Positions 1 to 10,272 are shown, counted from the stretch's first letter. The stretch is 64,000 nucleotides of DNA from Paenibacillus macerans (GCF_023715465.1 NZ_JAMBOE010000001.1:682001-746000), one strand, 5' to 3'. Notes: generated by a model from the sequence alone, not told the origin. Numbers and translations: made by a program.

Positions 1-212
1 TCTTTGCTGATGAAGACATCGATGCGTCCCCGTTTTACGCGGCGTTGAACCAAGCGTCGCAGTCCGTCCTCGTAACACGACCATTCCCGCGGCATACGCA
101 GAACGATTTCCGCGTATCTGTGATTGACGGATTTTATCTCGAATTGAACGATGTAACCGCCGTAAGATCTGACGGCCCCACCGTATCCTGTCATACTGTG
201 CGACAATGGCAT
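1..212 (-). CDS. yloC: YicC/YloC-family endoribonuclease, N-terminal fragment
   Basis: Only the first ~70 codons are inside the window; the gene runs off the left edge. The reading starts Met-Pro-Leu-Ser-His-Ser-Met-Thr-Gly-Tyr-Gly and contains EIKSVNHRYAEIVLRMPRE, which is the conserved YicC/YloC N-terminal pattern (SMTGYG, then KSVNHR). The family is described as endoribonucleases/RNA-decay factors in enterobacteria and is widespread in Bacillales. A second in-frame ATG at 194 would start directly at the SMTG motif. It follows yitJ on the same strand with a 26-nt gap. Its position next to yloB and rqcH matches the B. subtilis yloA-yloB-yloC order, here interrupted by dapF and yitJ. The call is firm; full length and catalytic C-terminus cannot be seen. 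Confidence 0.85.
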   Translation of the reverse strand, partial: MPLSHSMTGYGGAVRSYGGYIVQFEIKSVNHRYAEIVLRMPREWSCYEDGLRRLVQRRVKRGRIDVFISK

Positions 213-238
213 CACATCCGTTATCCTATTGTAATTGA

Positions 239-2149
239 TTATGTGGAGCGAGACAAGTGGGACGCCCCTTGTTTCGATTTCTCCTTGACATAATTCACTA
301 AAGCGACATTCATTTCATAGAACATAAACGGGGTCATTAAATAAATACCGTTAAAATGCTCCATCGCCGTGTCGAGCAGTTCCTTGGCGATTTCCACACC
401 CGCTTTGCGCCCTTCGGGACCCTGCAGTCCTTCCATCCGCTTTAGAATCTTCTCCGGAAGCTGGATGCCGGGCACCTCATTATGCAGGTATGCGGCATTT
501 TTGCCGCTGGCCAGCGGCATGATTCCGATAAATATCGGAATATCCAGATGCGCCGTCGCTGCTTTGACCGCCGCGATCAGCTCCGGGTCATAAACCGGCT
601 GGGTCATGATGTAATCGGCGCCGGAGGCGATTTTCTTCTCCAACCGCTCAACCGCTTTGTTCAGGTGCTTCACGTTCGGATTAAAAGCGGCGCCAACGAC
701 AAATTTGGCTTTCTGCTTCAGCGGCTTCCCGGAAAAAGAGGTCCCGTCGTTAAGCTGCTTGATCATGCGGATAATCTCAAACGACGTTAAATCGTAGACG
801 GAGCTTGCGCCCGGCAAATCGCCGAACCGCGCCGGATCGCCCGTCACGGCCAGCACGTGGTCGATGCCCAGGGCGTCAAAGCCCATCATATGCGACTGCG
901 TGCCGATCAAATTGCGGTCCCGGCAGGCGATGTGTATGAGCGGGCGGAGGCCCAGCTCGGACTGGACGAGATGCCCCAAGGCCATGTTGCTCATGCGCGT
1001 CACGGCCAGCGAATTGTCCGCCAGCGTCAAAGCGTCGACGCCCGCCGCCTGAAGCGCGGCCGCTCCCTCCATAAACTTGCCGATGTCCAGATCGCGCGGC
1101 GGATCGAGCTCAACGATAACGGTGTGCCGTTCTTGCGCCAGTTCGACGAGACTCGGCCGGTCCCGCCGTACCTGACCGCCGCCTGGGAAACTTCCGGTTT
1201 CCGTCTCCGGAGCCTCGGGCTCGTTCAGGATGACGGACGAACGCGCCTCCGGAAGCTGGCGTCCCTTCTCCAGCGGCGGCGCGGCGTAGCCAAGCAGCGC
1301 CTTCGCGGTTGCCGCAGTATGCTCCGGCGTCGTTCCGCAGCAGCCGCCGATCAGCCGCGCGCCCAAATCGGCGAACGATGCCGCATTTTCACCGAAGTAT
1401 TCGGGGGTTGCTCCATATACATATTCTCCATCCACGTAATCCGCCAAACCTGCGTTCGGAAATACGGACATCGGAACGTCCAGAGGGCCGTTCAATTCGG
1501 CCATCACGCTCATGATCCCTTTCGGACCGGAATGGCAGTTGAAGCCGAGCACATCGGCACCCTCCTGAAGCAGCGTGCCGAACGCTTCCGGCATTGCATA
1601 TCCGTCTAGCGTGCGGCCGACCTGGTCGACGGCAAACTGGCAGATGACCGGAAGATCGGTCAAATGCCGCGCTTTCCCCAGCGCGATCCGCATTTCCCGC
1701 AGATCGTAAAACGTTTCGAACAGCAGAGCGTCGACCCCTTCGGACAGGAGCACAGCGATTTGCTGCTCATAATACGCGCCCAGTTCCTGCGCCGTAACGT
1801 TGGCCCGCTTTCCGCCGCGGATCGAACCGACCGCGCCCGCCACGTAAGCATCGCCCCCCGCGGCTTGCCTTGCGATGCGCACGGCGGCGCGGTTAATTTC
1901 CTCCACCTTCGCCTCCAGGCCGAACCGGAACAATTTATAGTAATTTGCCGAAAACGTATTGGTCTCGATCAACCGGGCTCCGGCCTCGATGTATCGCCGA
2001 TGCACGTCGCCGATGACATCCGGGCGCAGCAAATTGAATTCTTCATAGGAAATGCCGACCGGAAAACCCAGATGGTATAAATATGTGCCCATGGCCCCGT
2101 CGCCGACAATGACTTCGTTTTTCAGCGCCTCGCGCAAATCCGGCTTCAT
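239..2149 (-). CDS. yitJ: bifunctional homocysteine S-methyltransferase / methylenetetrahydrofolate reductase
   Basis: A 636-residue fusion. The N-terminal ~310 residues are a Zn-dependent homocysteine methyltransferase: DGAMGTYL near 17-24, GFNC near 202 and GGCCGT near 269 supply the three Zn-ligand cysteines. After a polar linker the C-terminal half is a MetF-type FAD-dependent 5,10-methylene-THF reductase (LADNS, TGDPAR, TQPVYD, GIMPL patterns). The product would make methyl-THF and methylate homocysteine to methionine in the cytosol. The start at 2149 is chosen because AGGAGG lies 7 nt upstream; an upstream in-frame ATG at 2188 has no ribosome binding site. B. subtilis yitJ carries an S-box riboswitch, but I see none in the short leader here. 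It lies between dapF and yloC on the same strand. Confidence 0.93.
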   Translation of the reverse strand: MKPDLREALKNEVIVGDGAMGTYLYHLGFPVGISYEEFNLLRPDVIGDVHRRYIEAGARLIETNTFSANYYKLFRFGLEAKVEEINRAAVRIARQAAGGDAYVAGAVGSIRGGKRANVTAQELGAYYEQQIAVLLSEGVDALLFETFYDLREMRIALGKARHLTDLPVICQFAVDQVGRTLDGYAMPEAFGTLLQEGADVLGFNCHSGPKGIMSVMAELNGPLDVPMSVFPNAGLADYVDGEYVYGATPEYFGENAASFADLGARLIGGCCGTTPEHTAATAKALLGYAAPPLEKGRQLPEARSSVILNEPEAPETETGSFPGGGQVRRDRPSLVELAQERHTVIVELDPPRDLDIGKFMEGAAALQAAGVDALTLADNSLAVTRMSNMALGHLVQSELGLRPLIHIACRDRNLIGTQSHMMGFDALGIDHVLAVTGDPARFGDLPGASSVYDLTSFEIIRMIKQLNDGTSFSGKPLKQKAKFVVGAAFNPNVKHLNKAVERLEKKIASGADYIMTQPVYDPELIAAVKAATAHLDIPIFIGIMPLASGKNAAYLHNEVPGIQLPEKILKRMEGLQGPEGRKAGVEIAKELLDTAMEHFNGIYLMTPFMFYEMNVALVNYVKEKSKQGASHLSRST

Positions 2150-2536
2150 GCTCGCTCCTCCTGACCGTCTGACGTAAACTATTATCATATTAATCTAACA
2201 TAAATTAATAAGAATGGTAAGATAGAATATAATGCGTTTGGAAGAAAACTTTCGTTTTGCTGTATACGCCCATAGTTTAAGCCTTAGGAGGAAGCGACCG
2301 TCCTGAAATAGAGGTGTTTTGTGGCGCTATTTTTGCGAATTTTTCCCTCGCGAATAAAATAGAGGAACTTTGGGTCCTTATTCTCTTATTAGACTTGAAA
2401 AACCGCGTTTTGCCCCCACCCGGCGAGAAATAGAGGAAAAAAGTTCCTCTATATCGCACCCGGTCCCTATTTAGCAAGAATAACGCCCTTTTTTACCGCT
2501 ATTACCGCTGCCTCCGCAAATGCAGGTCACAGATCA
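2150..2536. other. AT-rich intergenic region with repeated AAATAGAGG motif
   Basis: No convincing gene lies between yitJ and the dapF terminator. AAATAGAGG occurs near 2307, 2357 and 2428. The last copy forms a perfect 8-bp hairpin, TAGAGGAA-AAAAG-TTCCTCTA, around 2431-2451. A short minus-strand open frame here has low-complexity content, no good ribosome binding site and no recognisable protein, so it is not called. Confidence 0.5.
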
Positions 2537-2576
2537 TAAAAAAGCCGGGCCCCCTAACCACGGGTGTCCCGGCTTC
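2537..2576 (-). terminator. dapF intrinsic terminator
   Basis: On the minus strand GCCGGG and CCCGGC form the stem, with further pairing inside the loop, followed by TTTTTT. It lies about 35 nt after the dapF stop codon. Confidence 0.8.
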
Positions 2577-2611
2577 GTTTGCCGCCTGCTGCAGCACTGG
2601 TCAAACGGCAT

Positions 2612-3448
2612 TTAGATTTCTACGCTGCCCTTGTACACCGCTTCCGCCGGGCCGGTCATATATACGTGGTTGTCCCGTTCATCCCATTCGATGAACAGGT
2701 CTCCGCCCTTCAGCCCGATCCAGGCCGCCCGATCCGTCAGCCCGTTCAGCACGGAGGACACCAAGGTGGCGCAGGCCCCCGTTCCGCAGGCGAGCGTGGG
2801 TCCGGCTCCGCGTTCCCAGACGCGCATTTCCACCCGGTCCCGGCTCGTCACGGTCGCGAATTCGACGTTGATTTTGCGCGGGAAATAAGGATGGACCTCA
2901 AGCTGCGGCCCCCATGTCGTCAACTCGAAGCTCGGGGCGTCGTCCACGTAAATGACGCAATGCGGATTGCCCATCGACACGGCCGTGAAGGAAAATTCGC
3001 GCCCTCCCGCCTCGATCGGCCGGTTCAGCACCGGACTGTCCTCCAGCGTGGTCGGAACGGCCAGGCCGTCCAAAATCGGTTCGCCCATATCGACGCGCAC
3101 TGTTTTGACGACTCCGTTCTCCACCTGCAGGCTGACCTGCTGCACGCCCGCGCCGAGCGTTTCGATCGTCACGTTTTCTTTATTGGCCAAGCCGTTGTCG
3201 TATACGTACTTGGACACACAGCGGATCGCATTGCCGCACTGCTCGGCTTCCGTACCGTCCGAGTTGATGATCCGCATTTTGAAATCGGCCCTCTCCGACG
3301 GAAGGATAAACACGAGACCATCCCCGCCGACGCCAAAATATCTGTCGCACCATTTTACCGCCAGCTCGGATACATTTTCAGGCAGCTCCGCATGCCCGTA
3401 AAAAACAAGGAAATCGTTGCCCAGTCCATGCATTTTCGTAAATTCCAT
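2612..3448 (-). CDS. dapF: diaminopimelate epimerase
   Basis: The 278-residue product converts LL- to meso-diaminopimelate for lysine and peptidoglycan synthesis. It opens with MEFTKMHGLGNDF, the DapF signature, and carries both catalytic cysteine regions: AEQCGNAIRC near residues 70-79 and LACGTGACA near 218-226. The length is normal for the family. AGGAG followed by a purine stretch lies upstream of the ATG. The gene is downstream of yloB on the same strand with a 113-nt gap and has its own terminator. In many Bacillales dapF is elsewhere, so its insertion between yloB and yitJ/yloC is a local arrangement rather than a functional operon clue. Confidence 0.95.
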   Translation of the reverse strand: MEFTKMHGLGNDFLVFYGHAELPENVSELAVKWCDRYFGVGGDGLVFILPSERADFKMRIINSDGTEAEQCGNAIRCVSKYVYDNGLANKENVTIETLGAGVQQVSLQVENGVVKTVRVDMGEPILDGLAVPTTLEDSPVLNRPIEAGGREFSFTAVSMGNPHCVIYVDDAPSFELTTWGPQLEVHPYFPRKINVEFATVTSRDRVEMRVWERGAGPTLACGTGACATLVSSVLNGLTDRAAWIGLKGGDLFIEWDERDNHVYMTGPAEAVYKGSVEI

Positions 3449-3561
3449 CTTAACCCCACTCCTGCATCGTCAATATATATCAAGGGAAACGAATCGTCCC
3501 TTGCGACAAAGCTTGCCTATGGGGTTAGTCTAAAGTTTACCGGCGGGAAAAGGTATTGATT

Positions 3562-6366
3562 TTATGCACGAATATTTGTACTTTTCGCGGTTCCCAGCGG
3601 ACGCGGACCGCTGAAGCCGCGGCGTTTGCGGTTCCCGGACCAGACGCTGCCCGCGCCCATCAGGAACGTCGGAATGCCGGCGGCCACCAGCGTAATCGCC
3701 CATTCTCTCGCGCCGAGCGGAATCGTTTTAAAGATCGGCTGCAGCGGTTCGATGTACATGACGCCAAGCATCAAAATGATGGAAGACAAGACCGCAAGCA
3801 CCAATAATTTGTTTTGCAAAATGTTGCGGTGAAAAATCGAACGCGAGCTGCGGCAGTCGAAGACGTGGATCAGCTGCGCCATGACCAAAGTGGCGAAAGC
3901 GACCGACTGCGCTTTGGCCAGCTGGCCCGGGTCGTCCGGCGCGTGCTGCAGCGTCAGCCAGAAGGCGCCCAGCGTACACACGCCGATCAGCACGCCGCGG
4001 CTGATGATTTTCCAGCCCAGGCGCCGGGCAAAAATATTTTCGTTCGCCCCGCGCGGCTTGTGCTCCATCAAATCTTTCTCCGGCTGGTCAACACCAAGCG
4101 CCATCGCCGGCAGGCCGTCGGTGACGAGGTTCACCCACAAAATCTGGATCGGCAGCAGCGGCAGCGGCAGCCCGGCGAGCATGGCAAAAAACATCGTCAA
4201 AATTTCCCCGACGTTGGACGCCAGCAAATAGCGAATGAACTTGCGGATGTTCTCATAGATGTTCCGGCCCTCCTCGATCGCGGCCACGATCGACGTAAAG
4301 TTGTCGTCGCTGAGGATCAAGGAGGAAGCCTCTTTGGAGACGTCGGTTCCGGTCAGGCCCATCGCGATGCCGATGTCGGCCGCTTTGATCGCCGGCGCGT
4401 CGTTGACGCCATCGCCGGTCATCGCCACGACATGGCCTCTGCGCTGCAGAGCTTTGACGATCCGCAGCTTATGTTCCGGAGAAACCCGGGAGTACACGTA
4501 AGTGTTCTCCACCTGGCGTTCGAGTTCTTCGTCGCTGAGCCCTTCCAGCTGCTGGCCGGACATCGCGGAGCTGCCGCGCGGCAAAATGCCAAGATCGGAG
4601 GCGATCGCTTCGGCGGTCAGCCCATGGTCCCCAGTGATCATCACCGTTTTGATGCCCGCCTTGCGGCAGACGTTGATCGCGTCCCGCGCTTCGCGCCGCG
4701 GCGGATCGATCATGCCTGTCAGGCCGACGAAAATCAGCTGCGATTCCACGCCATCCTCGTTATCGGCCCCTTCATGAGGTCTTAGTTCCCGATACGCCAT
4801 GCCAAGCACGCGCAGCGCGCCGCGGGCCATCTTTTCATTGGCGGCCTGCACCCGCTGGCGGAACGTTCCGGTAAAAGGCACTACTTTCCCTTCCCACAAA
4901 ATATACGAGCAGCGCTCCAGCAGCATATCCGGCGCGCCTTTCACCAGCGCCATTTTACCTCCCTGGTGGGTGACGATGACGGACATCCGCTTCCGTTTCG
5001 AATCGAACGGAAACTCCCGCTCGCGCGCATACATGCCGCTTAGGGAAGCCGGAGACAAGCCCATTTTTGAAGCCAGCGTAACCAAAGCCCCCTCGGTCGG
5101 GTCGCCTTTTAATTTCCAAACCGGGCCCAGCGCCGCTTCATCCTTCGTCTTGCGCCGGCCGCGTTGTTCCGGGTCATCCTCATAGATGTCGGCATTGCTG
5201 CACAGCGCGCTGATTTGCAGCAGCCGGCGCAGGCTTTGATCCTTGCGCAAATCGACCGGACTGTCCCCCTCGAGAATGTTGCCGACCGGCTCGTAGCCTT
5301 CGCCGGTGACCTCCAGAGAACGGCCCTCCAGCCAAAGGCGGGTGACGGTCATTTTGTTTTGCGTCAGAGTGCCGGTTTTATCCGAGCAAATGACCGATGC
5401 GCAGCCCAGCGTTTCCACCGAAGGCAGCTTGCGGACAATCGCCTTGCGTTTGATCATCCGCTGCACGCCGAGCGCCAGAGCGATCGTGACGATAGCCGGC
5501 AGACCTTCCGGGATGGCGGCCACCGCCAGACTGACCCCGGCAAAAAACATCCCGCTCGCCGGCTGCCCCTGCATAATGCCCAGCAGCACTACAAGCACGG
5601 TCAGGCCAAGCGACATGTAGATTAAAATTTTCCCGAGCTGCTCAAGCCGCCGCTGCAGCGGTGTATCCTGAGCTTCGGTATTTTGGATCAGGTCGGCGAT
5701 TTTCCCCATTTCGGTGTCCATGCCCGTCCGGATAACGATGCCGCGCCCGGTGCCGCGGGTAATCATCGTGCCCATGAAACCGATATTTTTCTGGTCGCCA
5801 AGCGGCACTTCGCTTTCGCTTAAGGACCCGGCATGCTTGCCGACCGGATGCGATTCGCCCGTAAGCGCGGATTCCTCGACGTCCAGGCTGTTCGTGGACA
5901 ACCAGCGGATATCCGCCGGAATCCGGTCGCCGCTCTCCAGCACGACGATGTCTCCGGGAACGAGCTCCCGGGCCGGCAAATGCTTCACGGTTCCTTCCCT
6001 TAGCACGTTGGCGTGCGGCGCGGACAGCTGCTTCAGCGCGCGCAGGGAACGCTCCGCCCGGAATTCCTGGATGAACCCCAGCACCCCGTTCAAAATAATG
6101 ATGGCTATAATCGTCACGGCGTCCAAATATTCACCGAGAAATCCCGAGATCAGCGTGGCGCCCATCAGCACAAGCATCATGAAATCCTTAAACTGATTTA
6201 GAAACAGCAGGATCGGGGAGATCCGTTTGCCTTCTTCGAGCTCGTTCCAGCCGCTCTCCTCGCGTCTTCGCAGCGCTTCCTCGTCGGACAACCCCTGATC
6301 ACGCGTGACGCCAAGCCGTTCCAAAAGCGCTTCAGCACTCCACTGGTGCCAGTTTTTTTGTTCCAT
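3562..6366 (-). CDS. yloB: SERCA-like Ca2+-transporting P-type ATPase
   Basis: The 934-residue type IIA P-ATPase pumps Ca2+ out across the membrane. Visible motifs in order are an N-terminal cation-ATPase domain, LTGES (actuator), IPEGLPA in M4 (Ca2+ ligand region), the phosphorylation motif [18 protein letters not shown] and KGAPD (nucleotide binding), and [10 protein letters not shown] (hinge). These are followed by NVGEILTMF and [12 protein letters not shown], where the M5/M6 Asn/Glu/Asp ligands of Ca2+ pumps lie. B. subtilis YloB is the orthologue; it is associated with Ca2+ uptake during sporulation. The gene is divergent from rqcH, as in B. subtilis. Substrate is inferred from motif identity; Mn2+ transport cannot be excluded. 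Confidence 0.92.
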   Translation of the reverse strand: MEQKNWHQWSAEALLERLGVTRDQGLSDEEALRRREESGWNELEEGKRISPILLFLNQFKDFMMLVLMGATLISGFLGEYLDAVTIIAIIILNGVLGFIQEFRAERSLRALKQLSAPHANVLREGTVKHLPARELVPGDIVVLESGDRIPADIRWLSTNSLDVEESALTGESHPVGKHAGSLSESEVPLGDQKNIGFMGTMITRGTGRGIVIRTGMDTEMGKIADLIQNTEAQDTPLQRRLEQLGKILIYMSLGLTVLVVLLGIMQGQPASGMFFAGVSLAVAAIPEGLPAIVTIALALGVQRMIKRKAIVRKLPSVETLGCASVICSDKTGTLTQNKMTVTRLWLEGRSLEVTGEGYEPVGNILEGDSPVDLRKDQSLRRLLQISALCSNADIYEDDPEQRGRRKTKDEAALGPVWKLKGDPTEGALVTLASKMGLSPASLSGMYAREREFPFDSKRKRMSVIVTHQGGKMALVKGAPDMLLERCSYILWEGKVVPFTGTFRQRVQAANEKMARGALRVLGMAYRELRPHEGADNEDGVESQLIFVGLTGMIDPPRREARDAINVCRKAGIKTVMITGDHGLTAEAIASDLGILPRGSSAMSGQQLEGLSDEELERQVENTYVYSRVSPEHKLRIVKALQRRGHVVAMTGDGVNDAPAIKAADIGIAMGLTGTDVSKEASSLILSDDNFTSIVAAIEEGRNIYENIRKFIRYLLASNVGEILTMFFAMLAGLPLPLLPIQILWVNLVTDGLPAMALGVDQPEKDLMEHKPRGANENIFARRLGWKIISRGVLIGVCTLGAFWLTLQHAPDDPGQLAKAQSVAFATLVMAQLIHVFDCRSSRSIFHRNILQNKLLVLAVLSSIILMLGVMYIEPLQPIFKTIPLGAREWAITLVAAGIPTFLMGAGSVWSGNRKRRGFSGPRPLGTAKSTNIRA

Positions 6367-6572
6367 CCCCTATATCCCCTTCCGTTTTTTGTGCAGTTTC
6401 AGCGTGAAGGCTTTTCCACCTAGGGTAAATGTATTCCGGCCAGTCCCAAATTATCACAGCGGAGCCCTTAAGTTTTTGCCCAAAGTATGGCATCATAGAA
6501 GAGGCGTCTTATTAAAATCCGTGTTCAAAAGATGACTTTTTGAACTACCTTTAGACAGGAGATCATACAATT

Positions 6573-8336
6573 ATGGCACTTGACGGCATTGTAACCCGTG
6601 CGCTCGTTCATGAACTGCAAGCCTGCATTGGGGGGCGCATCAATAAAATACATCAGCCCGCGGCCAGCGACATCGTATTTGCCCTGCGTACGCAGGGTGG
6701 CAACCGGCGTCTGCTGCTGTCGGCGAATCCAACGTATCCGCGCGTTCATTTTACGGAAAGCTCGTTTCCGAATCCGCTGGAAGCTCCGATGTTCTGCATG
6801 CTGCTGCGCAAGCATTTTGAAGGAGGAACCATCGAAGCGATCAGCCAGGTTGGCATGGAGCGGATCATTCATATCGATGTCCGCACGCGTGACGAACTCG
6901 GCGATCTGTCGTTGAAGCGGATCATCATCGAACTGATGGGCCGGCACAGCAACATCATTCTCGTTGATCCGGCGACAGGAACTCAGCTTGACGGAATCCA
7001 CCATGTGACGCCAGCCATCAGCGGCTACCGCGTCGTTATGCCCGGATTCGCCTACACCAGCCCTCCCGAGCAGCACAAGCTCGACCCGTTGGGCGCGGAG
7101 CGCACCGGGTTTTTGGCGGCTTGCCGGGACGCCGAGCAGGCCGGAAAAGGCAGCGTCTGGCTGGTCGAAGCCTATAACGGCTTAAGCCCGCTGATCGCCG
7201 GGGAAATTTACGCCCGGGCCGGCCTGACCGGACCGGAAAAGGAACAAACCGGCCTTAATCCTGCGGAACGGCTGTGGCTGGCTTTTTCCGCGCTGATGGA
7301 AGATGTCCGGGGCCACGCCTACACCCCGGTGACGGGCGAAACCGCCAAAGGTAAAAGCGTGTTTTCCGCGATCCGGCTGACGCAAATCCAGGATGGACTG
7401 CGGACATACAAGTCGATCAGCGAATGCCTGGAGGATTACTACGGAGACAAAGCGCTGCGCGATACCGTCAAGCAGAAAACGGGCGACCTGCTGCGGTTTT
7501 TGCAAAACGAACGGAACAAAAACATCAAAAAGCTGGCCAACCTGGAAAAAGATTTAAACGAGGCGGAGGACGCTGAACGCTACCGGATCTGGGGCGAGCT
7601 GCTGCTGCCTTCCCTGCATGCGATCCGCAAAGGCGACCGCTCCGTGGAGCTGGTCAACTATTACGACGAGGAGCAAAAGACCGAAACGATCCCGCTCGAC
7701 CCGCTGCTCAGCCCTTCGGAAAACGCGCAGCGCTATTTTAAGAAATACAATAAATTCAAAAACAGCCTCGCCGTCATCCACGAACAGATGAAGCTGGCCG
7801 GGGAGGAAATCGCTTATCTGGAAGGGCTGCTGCAGCAGCTGGACGACGCCACGTTAAGCGATATCGACGAAATCCGCGAGGAGTTGACCCAGCAAGGGTA
7901 TTTACGGGACCGGGGGAAAAAGGGCGGCAAAAAGAAGAAAAAAGGCGACCGTCCGACGCTGCACCTTTACACTTCCTCGGAAGGCATCGAAATTTACGTT
8001 GGCAAAAACAATCTGCAAAACGAGTACGTCACGAACCGGCTGGGCAAACCCAACGACACCTGGCTGCATACGAAGGACATTCCGGGCTCGCATGTGCTAA
8101 TCCGCAGCGACAGCTATGGGGAGGTTACTTTGAATGAAGCGGCCCAGTTGGCCGCCTACTTCAGCCAGGCCAAACAGTCCAGCAGCGTGCCGGTCGACTG
8201 CACCCTGATCCGCCACGTGCGCAAGCCAAGCGGGGCGAAGCCCGGCTTCGTCATTTACGACCATCAGCGGACGTTGTTCGTGACGCCCGACGAGCAGCTG
8301 ATCAAGGCTTTGCCGAGCTCCGTCAAAAACGGTTAG
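6573..8336 (+). CDS. rqcH: NFACT-family Rqc2 homologue, ribosome quality control factor
   Basis: The 587-residue protein has the NFACT layout: an N-terminal NFACT-N domain (starts MALDGIVTRALVHEL), helix-hairpin-helix region, a long charged coiled coil near residues 310-450, a Lys/Gly-rich patch (RGKKGGKKKKKG) near 450, and a C-terminal NFACT-R domain with NDTWLHTKDIPGSH. In B. subtilis RqcH binds 50S subunits with stalled peptidyl-tRNA and recruits tRNA-Ala to add alanine tails. An AGGAG site precedes the ATG at normal spacing. The gene is divergent from yloB and ends at a strong hairpin. It was earlier annotated as fibronectin-binding protein, which is misleading for this cytosolic factor. 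Confidence 0.93.
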   Translation: MALDGIVTRALVHELQACIGGRINKIHQPAASDIVFALRTQGGNRRLLLSANPTYPRVHFTESSFPNPLEAPMFCMLLRKHFEGGTIEAISQVGMERIIHIDVRTRDELGDLSLKRIIIELMGRHSNIILVDPATGTQLDGIHHVTPAISGYRVVMPGFAYTSPPEQHKLDPLGAERTGFLAACRDAEQAGKGSVWLVEAYNGLSPLIAGEIYARAGLTGPEKEQTGLNPAERLWLAFSALMEDVRGHAYTPVTGETAKGKSVFSAIRLTQIQDGLRTYKSISECLEDYYGDKALRDTVKQKTGDLLRFLQNERNKNIKKLANLEKDLNEAEDAERYRIWGELLLPSLHAIRKGDRSVELVNYYDEEQKTETIPLDPLLSPSENAQRYFKKYNKFKNSLAVIHEQMKLAGEEIAYLEGLLQQLDDATLSDIDEIREELTQQGYLRDRGKKGGKKKKKGDRPTLHLYTSSEGIEIYVGKNNLQNEYVTNRLGKPNDTWLHTKDIPGSHVLIRSDSYGEVTLNEAAQLAAYFSQAKQSSSVPVDCTLIRHVRKPSGAKPGFVIYDHQRTLFVTPDEQLIKALPSSVKNG

Positions 8337-8365
8337 CGGAAATAGCCGGCAGACCGCTAAAAAGA

Positions 8366-8404
8366 GCAGCCCCGAAGTCCGTTTTGGACCTCGGGGCTGC
8401 TTTA
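8366..8404. terminator. bidirectional terminator between rqcH and the PHP gene
   Basis: GCAGCCCCGA and TCGGGGCTGC with GTCC/GGAC inside form a long stem. It is followed by TTTA on the plus strand and a short T-rich tract on the minus strand, so it can serve both convergent genes. Confidence 0.75.
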
Positions 8405-8414
8405 TGTTGCGGCG

Positions 8415-9296
8415 TCATTCCGCCCAGTTGGCCAGCGCCGCTTCCTTGAGCCGCTCCACCGTCCCCGGCGGGGCGGTGCGGCTGCCGAGATCGCCGTGGA
8501 ACACGACGCCCTGGCGCACGCCATGGTAGTCCGACCCGCCCGTGGCGATTAACCCGAATTGTTCGGCCAGCGCCATGTATCGCTGCTCCTCGTCCGGACC
8601 GTGGTCGGAATGGTACACTTCGATGCCCGCGGGTCTCCCGTTTTCGAGAATCTTTCGCACCAGGTCGTCGTCGCCGTACAAGCCCGGATGGGCCAGCACC
8701 GGCGCTCCGCCGGCCTCGCGGATCCACTGCATGGCCTCCTCGGGGCCGATCCTCGGCAGGGAGGCGTACCCGGGTTTCCCTTCCGCCAAGTAGCGGTCAA
8801 ACGCGTCCCGCATGTCGTTCGCGGCCCCTTTGCGGACGAGCGCGTCGGCGATATGCGGCCGCCCCACGCTTTCATCGGGGCGAAGCGGCCGCGACAGCCC
8901 GTCCTTCACCTCCTGGAGCGTGATCGAAATGCCAAGCTTTTGCAGGTTGGCGATAATTTTTTCGTTCCGCTCTTCGCGCACCGCCCGCAACCGCTCCAGC
9001 CGCTCCAGCAAAAGCTTGTCCCGGTCATTCAAAAAATAACCGAGCACATGGATGTCCTTGCCCCCGGCCCGCGTGCTGATCTCTACTCCCGGTACGACAA
9101 CAAGCGAAAGCCGCGCTCCCGCTTCCCGGGCTTCCGCAATGCCGGCCACCGTGTCATGGTCGGTGATCGCCAGTCCCGCCAGGCCTTTTTCCTTGGCCAG
9201 CCTAACGTTTTCCGCCGGGGCGTTTATGCCGTCCGAAGCCTGCGTGTGCGTATGTAAATCAAATTTACCTTCCTCTGCTTGCTGTGCCTGTGTCAT
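8415..9296 (-). CDS. PHP-domain metal-dependent phosphoesterase
   Basis: The 293-residue protein has the polymerase-histidinol phosphatase fold typical of YciV/RNase AM-like enzymes. DLHTHTQASDG near residues 13-23 (HxH metal site), ITDHDT near 45-50, a central PEEAMQWI region, APVLAHPG near 190 and GGSDYHG near 250 supply the metal-binding His/Asp residues in canonical order. Family members hydrolyse 3',5'-nucleoside bisphosphates or short RNA 5' ends; the substrate cannot be told from sequence. A GGGGATGG element precedes the ATG. It is convergent with rqcH and stands just downstream (28 nt) of the LysR gene on the same strand, so the two may be cotranscribed. Confidence 0.88.
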   Translation of the reverse strand: MTQAQQAEEGKFDLHTHTQASDGINAPAENVRLAKEKGLAGLAITDHDTVAGIAEAREAGARLSLVVVPGVEISTRAGGKDIHVLGYFLNDRDKLLLERLERLRAVREERNEKIIANLQKLGISITLQEVKDGLSRPLRPDESVGRPHIADALVRKGAANDMRDAFDRYLAEGKPGYASLPRIGPEEAMQWIREAGGAPVLAHPGLYGDDDLVRKILENGRPAGIEVYHSDHGPDEEQRYMALAEQFGLIATGGSDYHGVRQGVVFHGDLGSRTAPPGTVERLKEAALANWAE

Positions 9297-9324
9297 CCAT
9301 CCCCATCCTTTGCTGGCGCTTTTT

Positions 9325-10224
9325 TTATCCCCCGTATTCCCGTAAAAACGTCAGGAATGTCACCGCGCTGACCGGCAGCAGCGTCGACTTCAGGTGGATC
9401 GAATAAAACTTCCGCTTAAAAGAGACGCCTTCAATGTCGAGCGCCTCCATGAGACCAAGTGCCTGTTCATGCTTGACGGAAGACGGAGAGATGATCGTAA
9501 TCCCGATCCCCGCTTCTACCGCCGATTTGACCGCTCCTGTACTGCCAAGCTCCATAACGGTTTGAATCCGGCTCATTTCGATCCCACGGCGCTTAAATTC
9601 GGCTTCCATCACCTGGCGCGTCCCGGAGCCTTTTTCCCGGAGCACAAACGGATAAGAAACAACCTCCTCCAACGTCACCGTCTTTTTGCCGGAGAGCGGG
9701 TGCCCCGTTGGAACGATCAGCTTCAGCTCATCCTCCATCACCGGCTCCGATACCATATCCGGGTGCTGAACGGGCGCTTCGACGAGCCCGAAATTGAGTT
9801 GATGACCCACGATCTCCTCGATAATTTGCGTTGTGTTCATCACTTTCATCACGATGGAAATGTGCGGGTAGCGCTGCCCGAACGGTCCGAGCAGCCGCGG
9901 CAGCACGTATTCCCCGATCGTTAGGCTCGCCCCGAGCTGAAGCCTGCCTTCCAGCATCGAAGTATACCGCGCCATCGCCTGCTCGGTTTCCCGGATCAAC
10001 TCAACGCTTTTCCGGGCAAACGGAATCAGCGTCTGCCCCGCCTCTGTCAGCTCGATTTTTTTCGTCGATCTGACCAGCAGCTTGCAGCCGAAATAATCCT
10101 CCAGCGATTGAATCTGCATCGTTACCGCCGGCTGCGTCATGTGGAGCGCCTGAGCGGCCGCCGAAAAGCTTCCCCGCTCCGCGACCGTGTAAAAAATATG
10201 GAGCTGGTGGTAGTTCAACGCCAT
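9325..10224 (-). CDS. LysR-family transcriptional regulator (CysL-like)
   Basis: The 299-residue protein has an N-terminal winged helix-turn-helix (residues ~1-60, YHQLHIFYTVAERGSFSAAA, then MTQPAVT) and a C-terminal periplasmic-binding-like effector domain with the LREKGSGTR motif that is common in the CysL/YwfK and CbbR branches. Such regulators activate sulfur, nitrogen or carbon assimilation genes in response to a small metabolite. AAAGGGGAG lies upstream of the ATG. The target is unknown; no divergent structural gene is adjacent, since the next upstream gene is an uncharacterised one on the same strand. The subfamily is inferred from residue pattern only. Confidence 0.88.
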   Translation of the reverse strand: MALNYHQLHIFYTVAERGSFSAAAQALHMTQPAVTMQIQSLEDYFGCKLLVRSTKKIELTEAGQTLIPFARKSVELIRETEQAMARYTSMLEGRLQLGASLTIGEYVLPRLLGPFGQRYPHISIVMKVMNTTQIIEEIVGHQLNFGLVEAPVQHPDMVSEPVMEDELKLIVPTGHPLSGKKTVTLEEVVSYPFVLREKGSGTRQVMEAEFKRRGIEMSRIQTVMELGSTGAVKSAVEAGIGITIISPSSVKHEQALGLMEALDIEGVSFKRKFYSIHLKSTLLPVSAVTFLTFLREYGG

Positions 10225-10272
10225 CGTCCGCTACTCCCCTTTCATTTACCCTACAATAGCATGTTCAGGCCA

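Noticed and set aside
2150..2277. SAM (S-box) riboswitch upstream of yitJ
   Set aside because: The region is short and AT-rich without the S-box core or a terminator hairpin.
2277..2477. 66-codon minus-strand frame in the yitJ-dapF gap
   Set aside because: Overlaps repeated AAATAGAGG motifs and hairpin, basic low-complexity product, no ribosome binding site.
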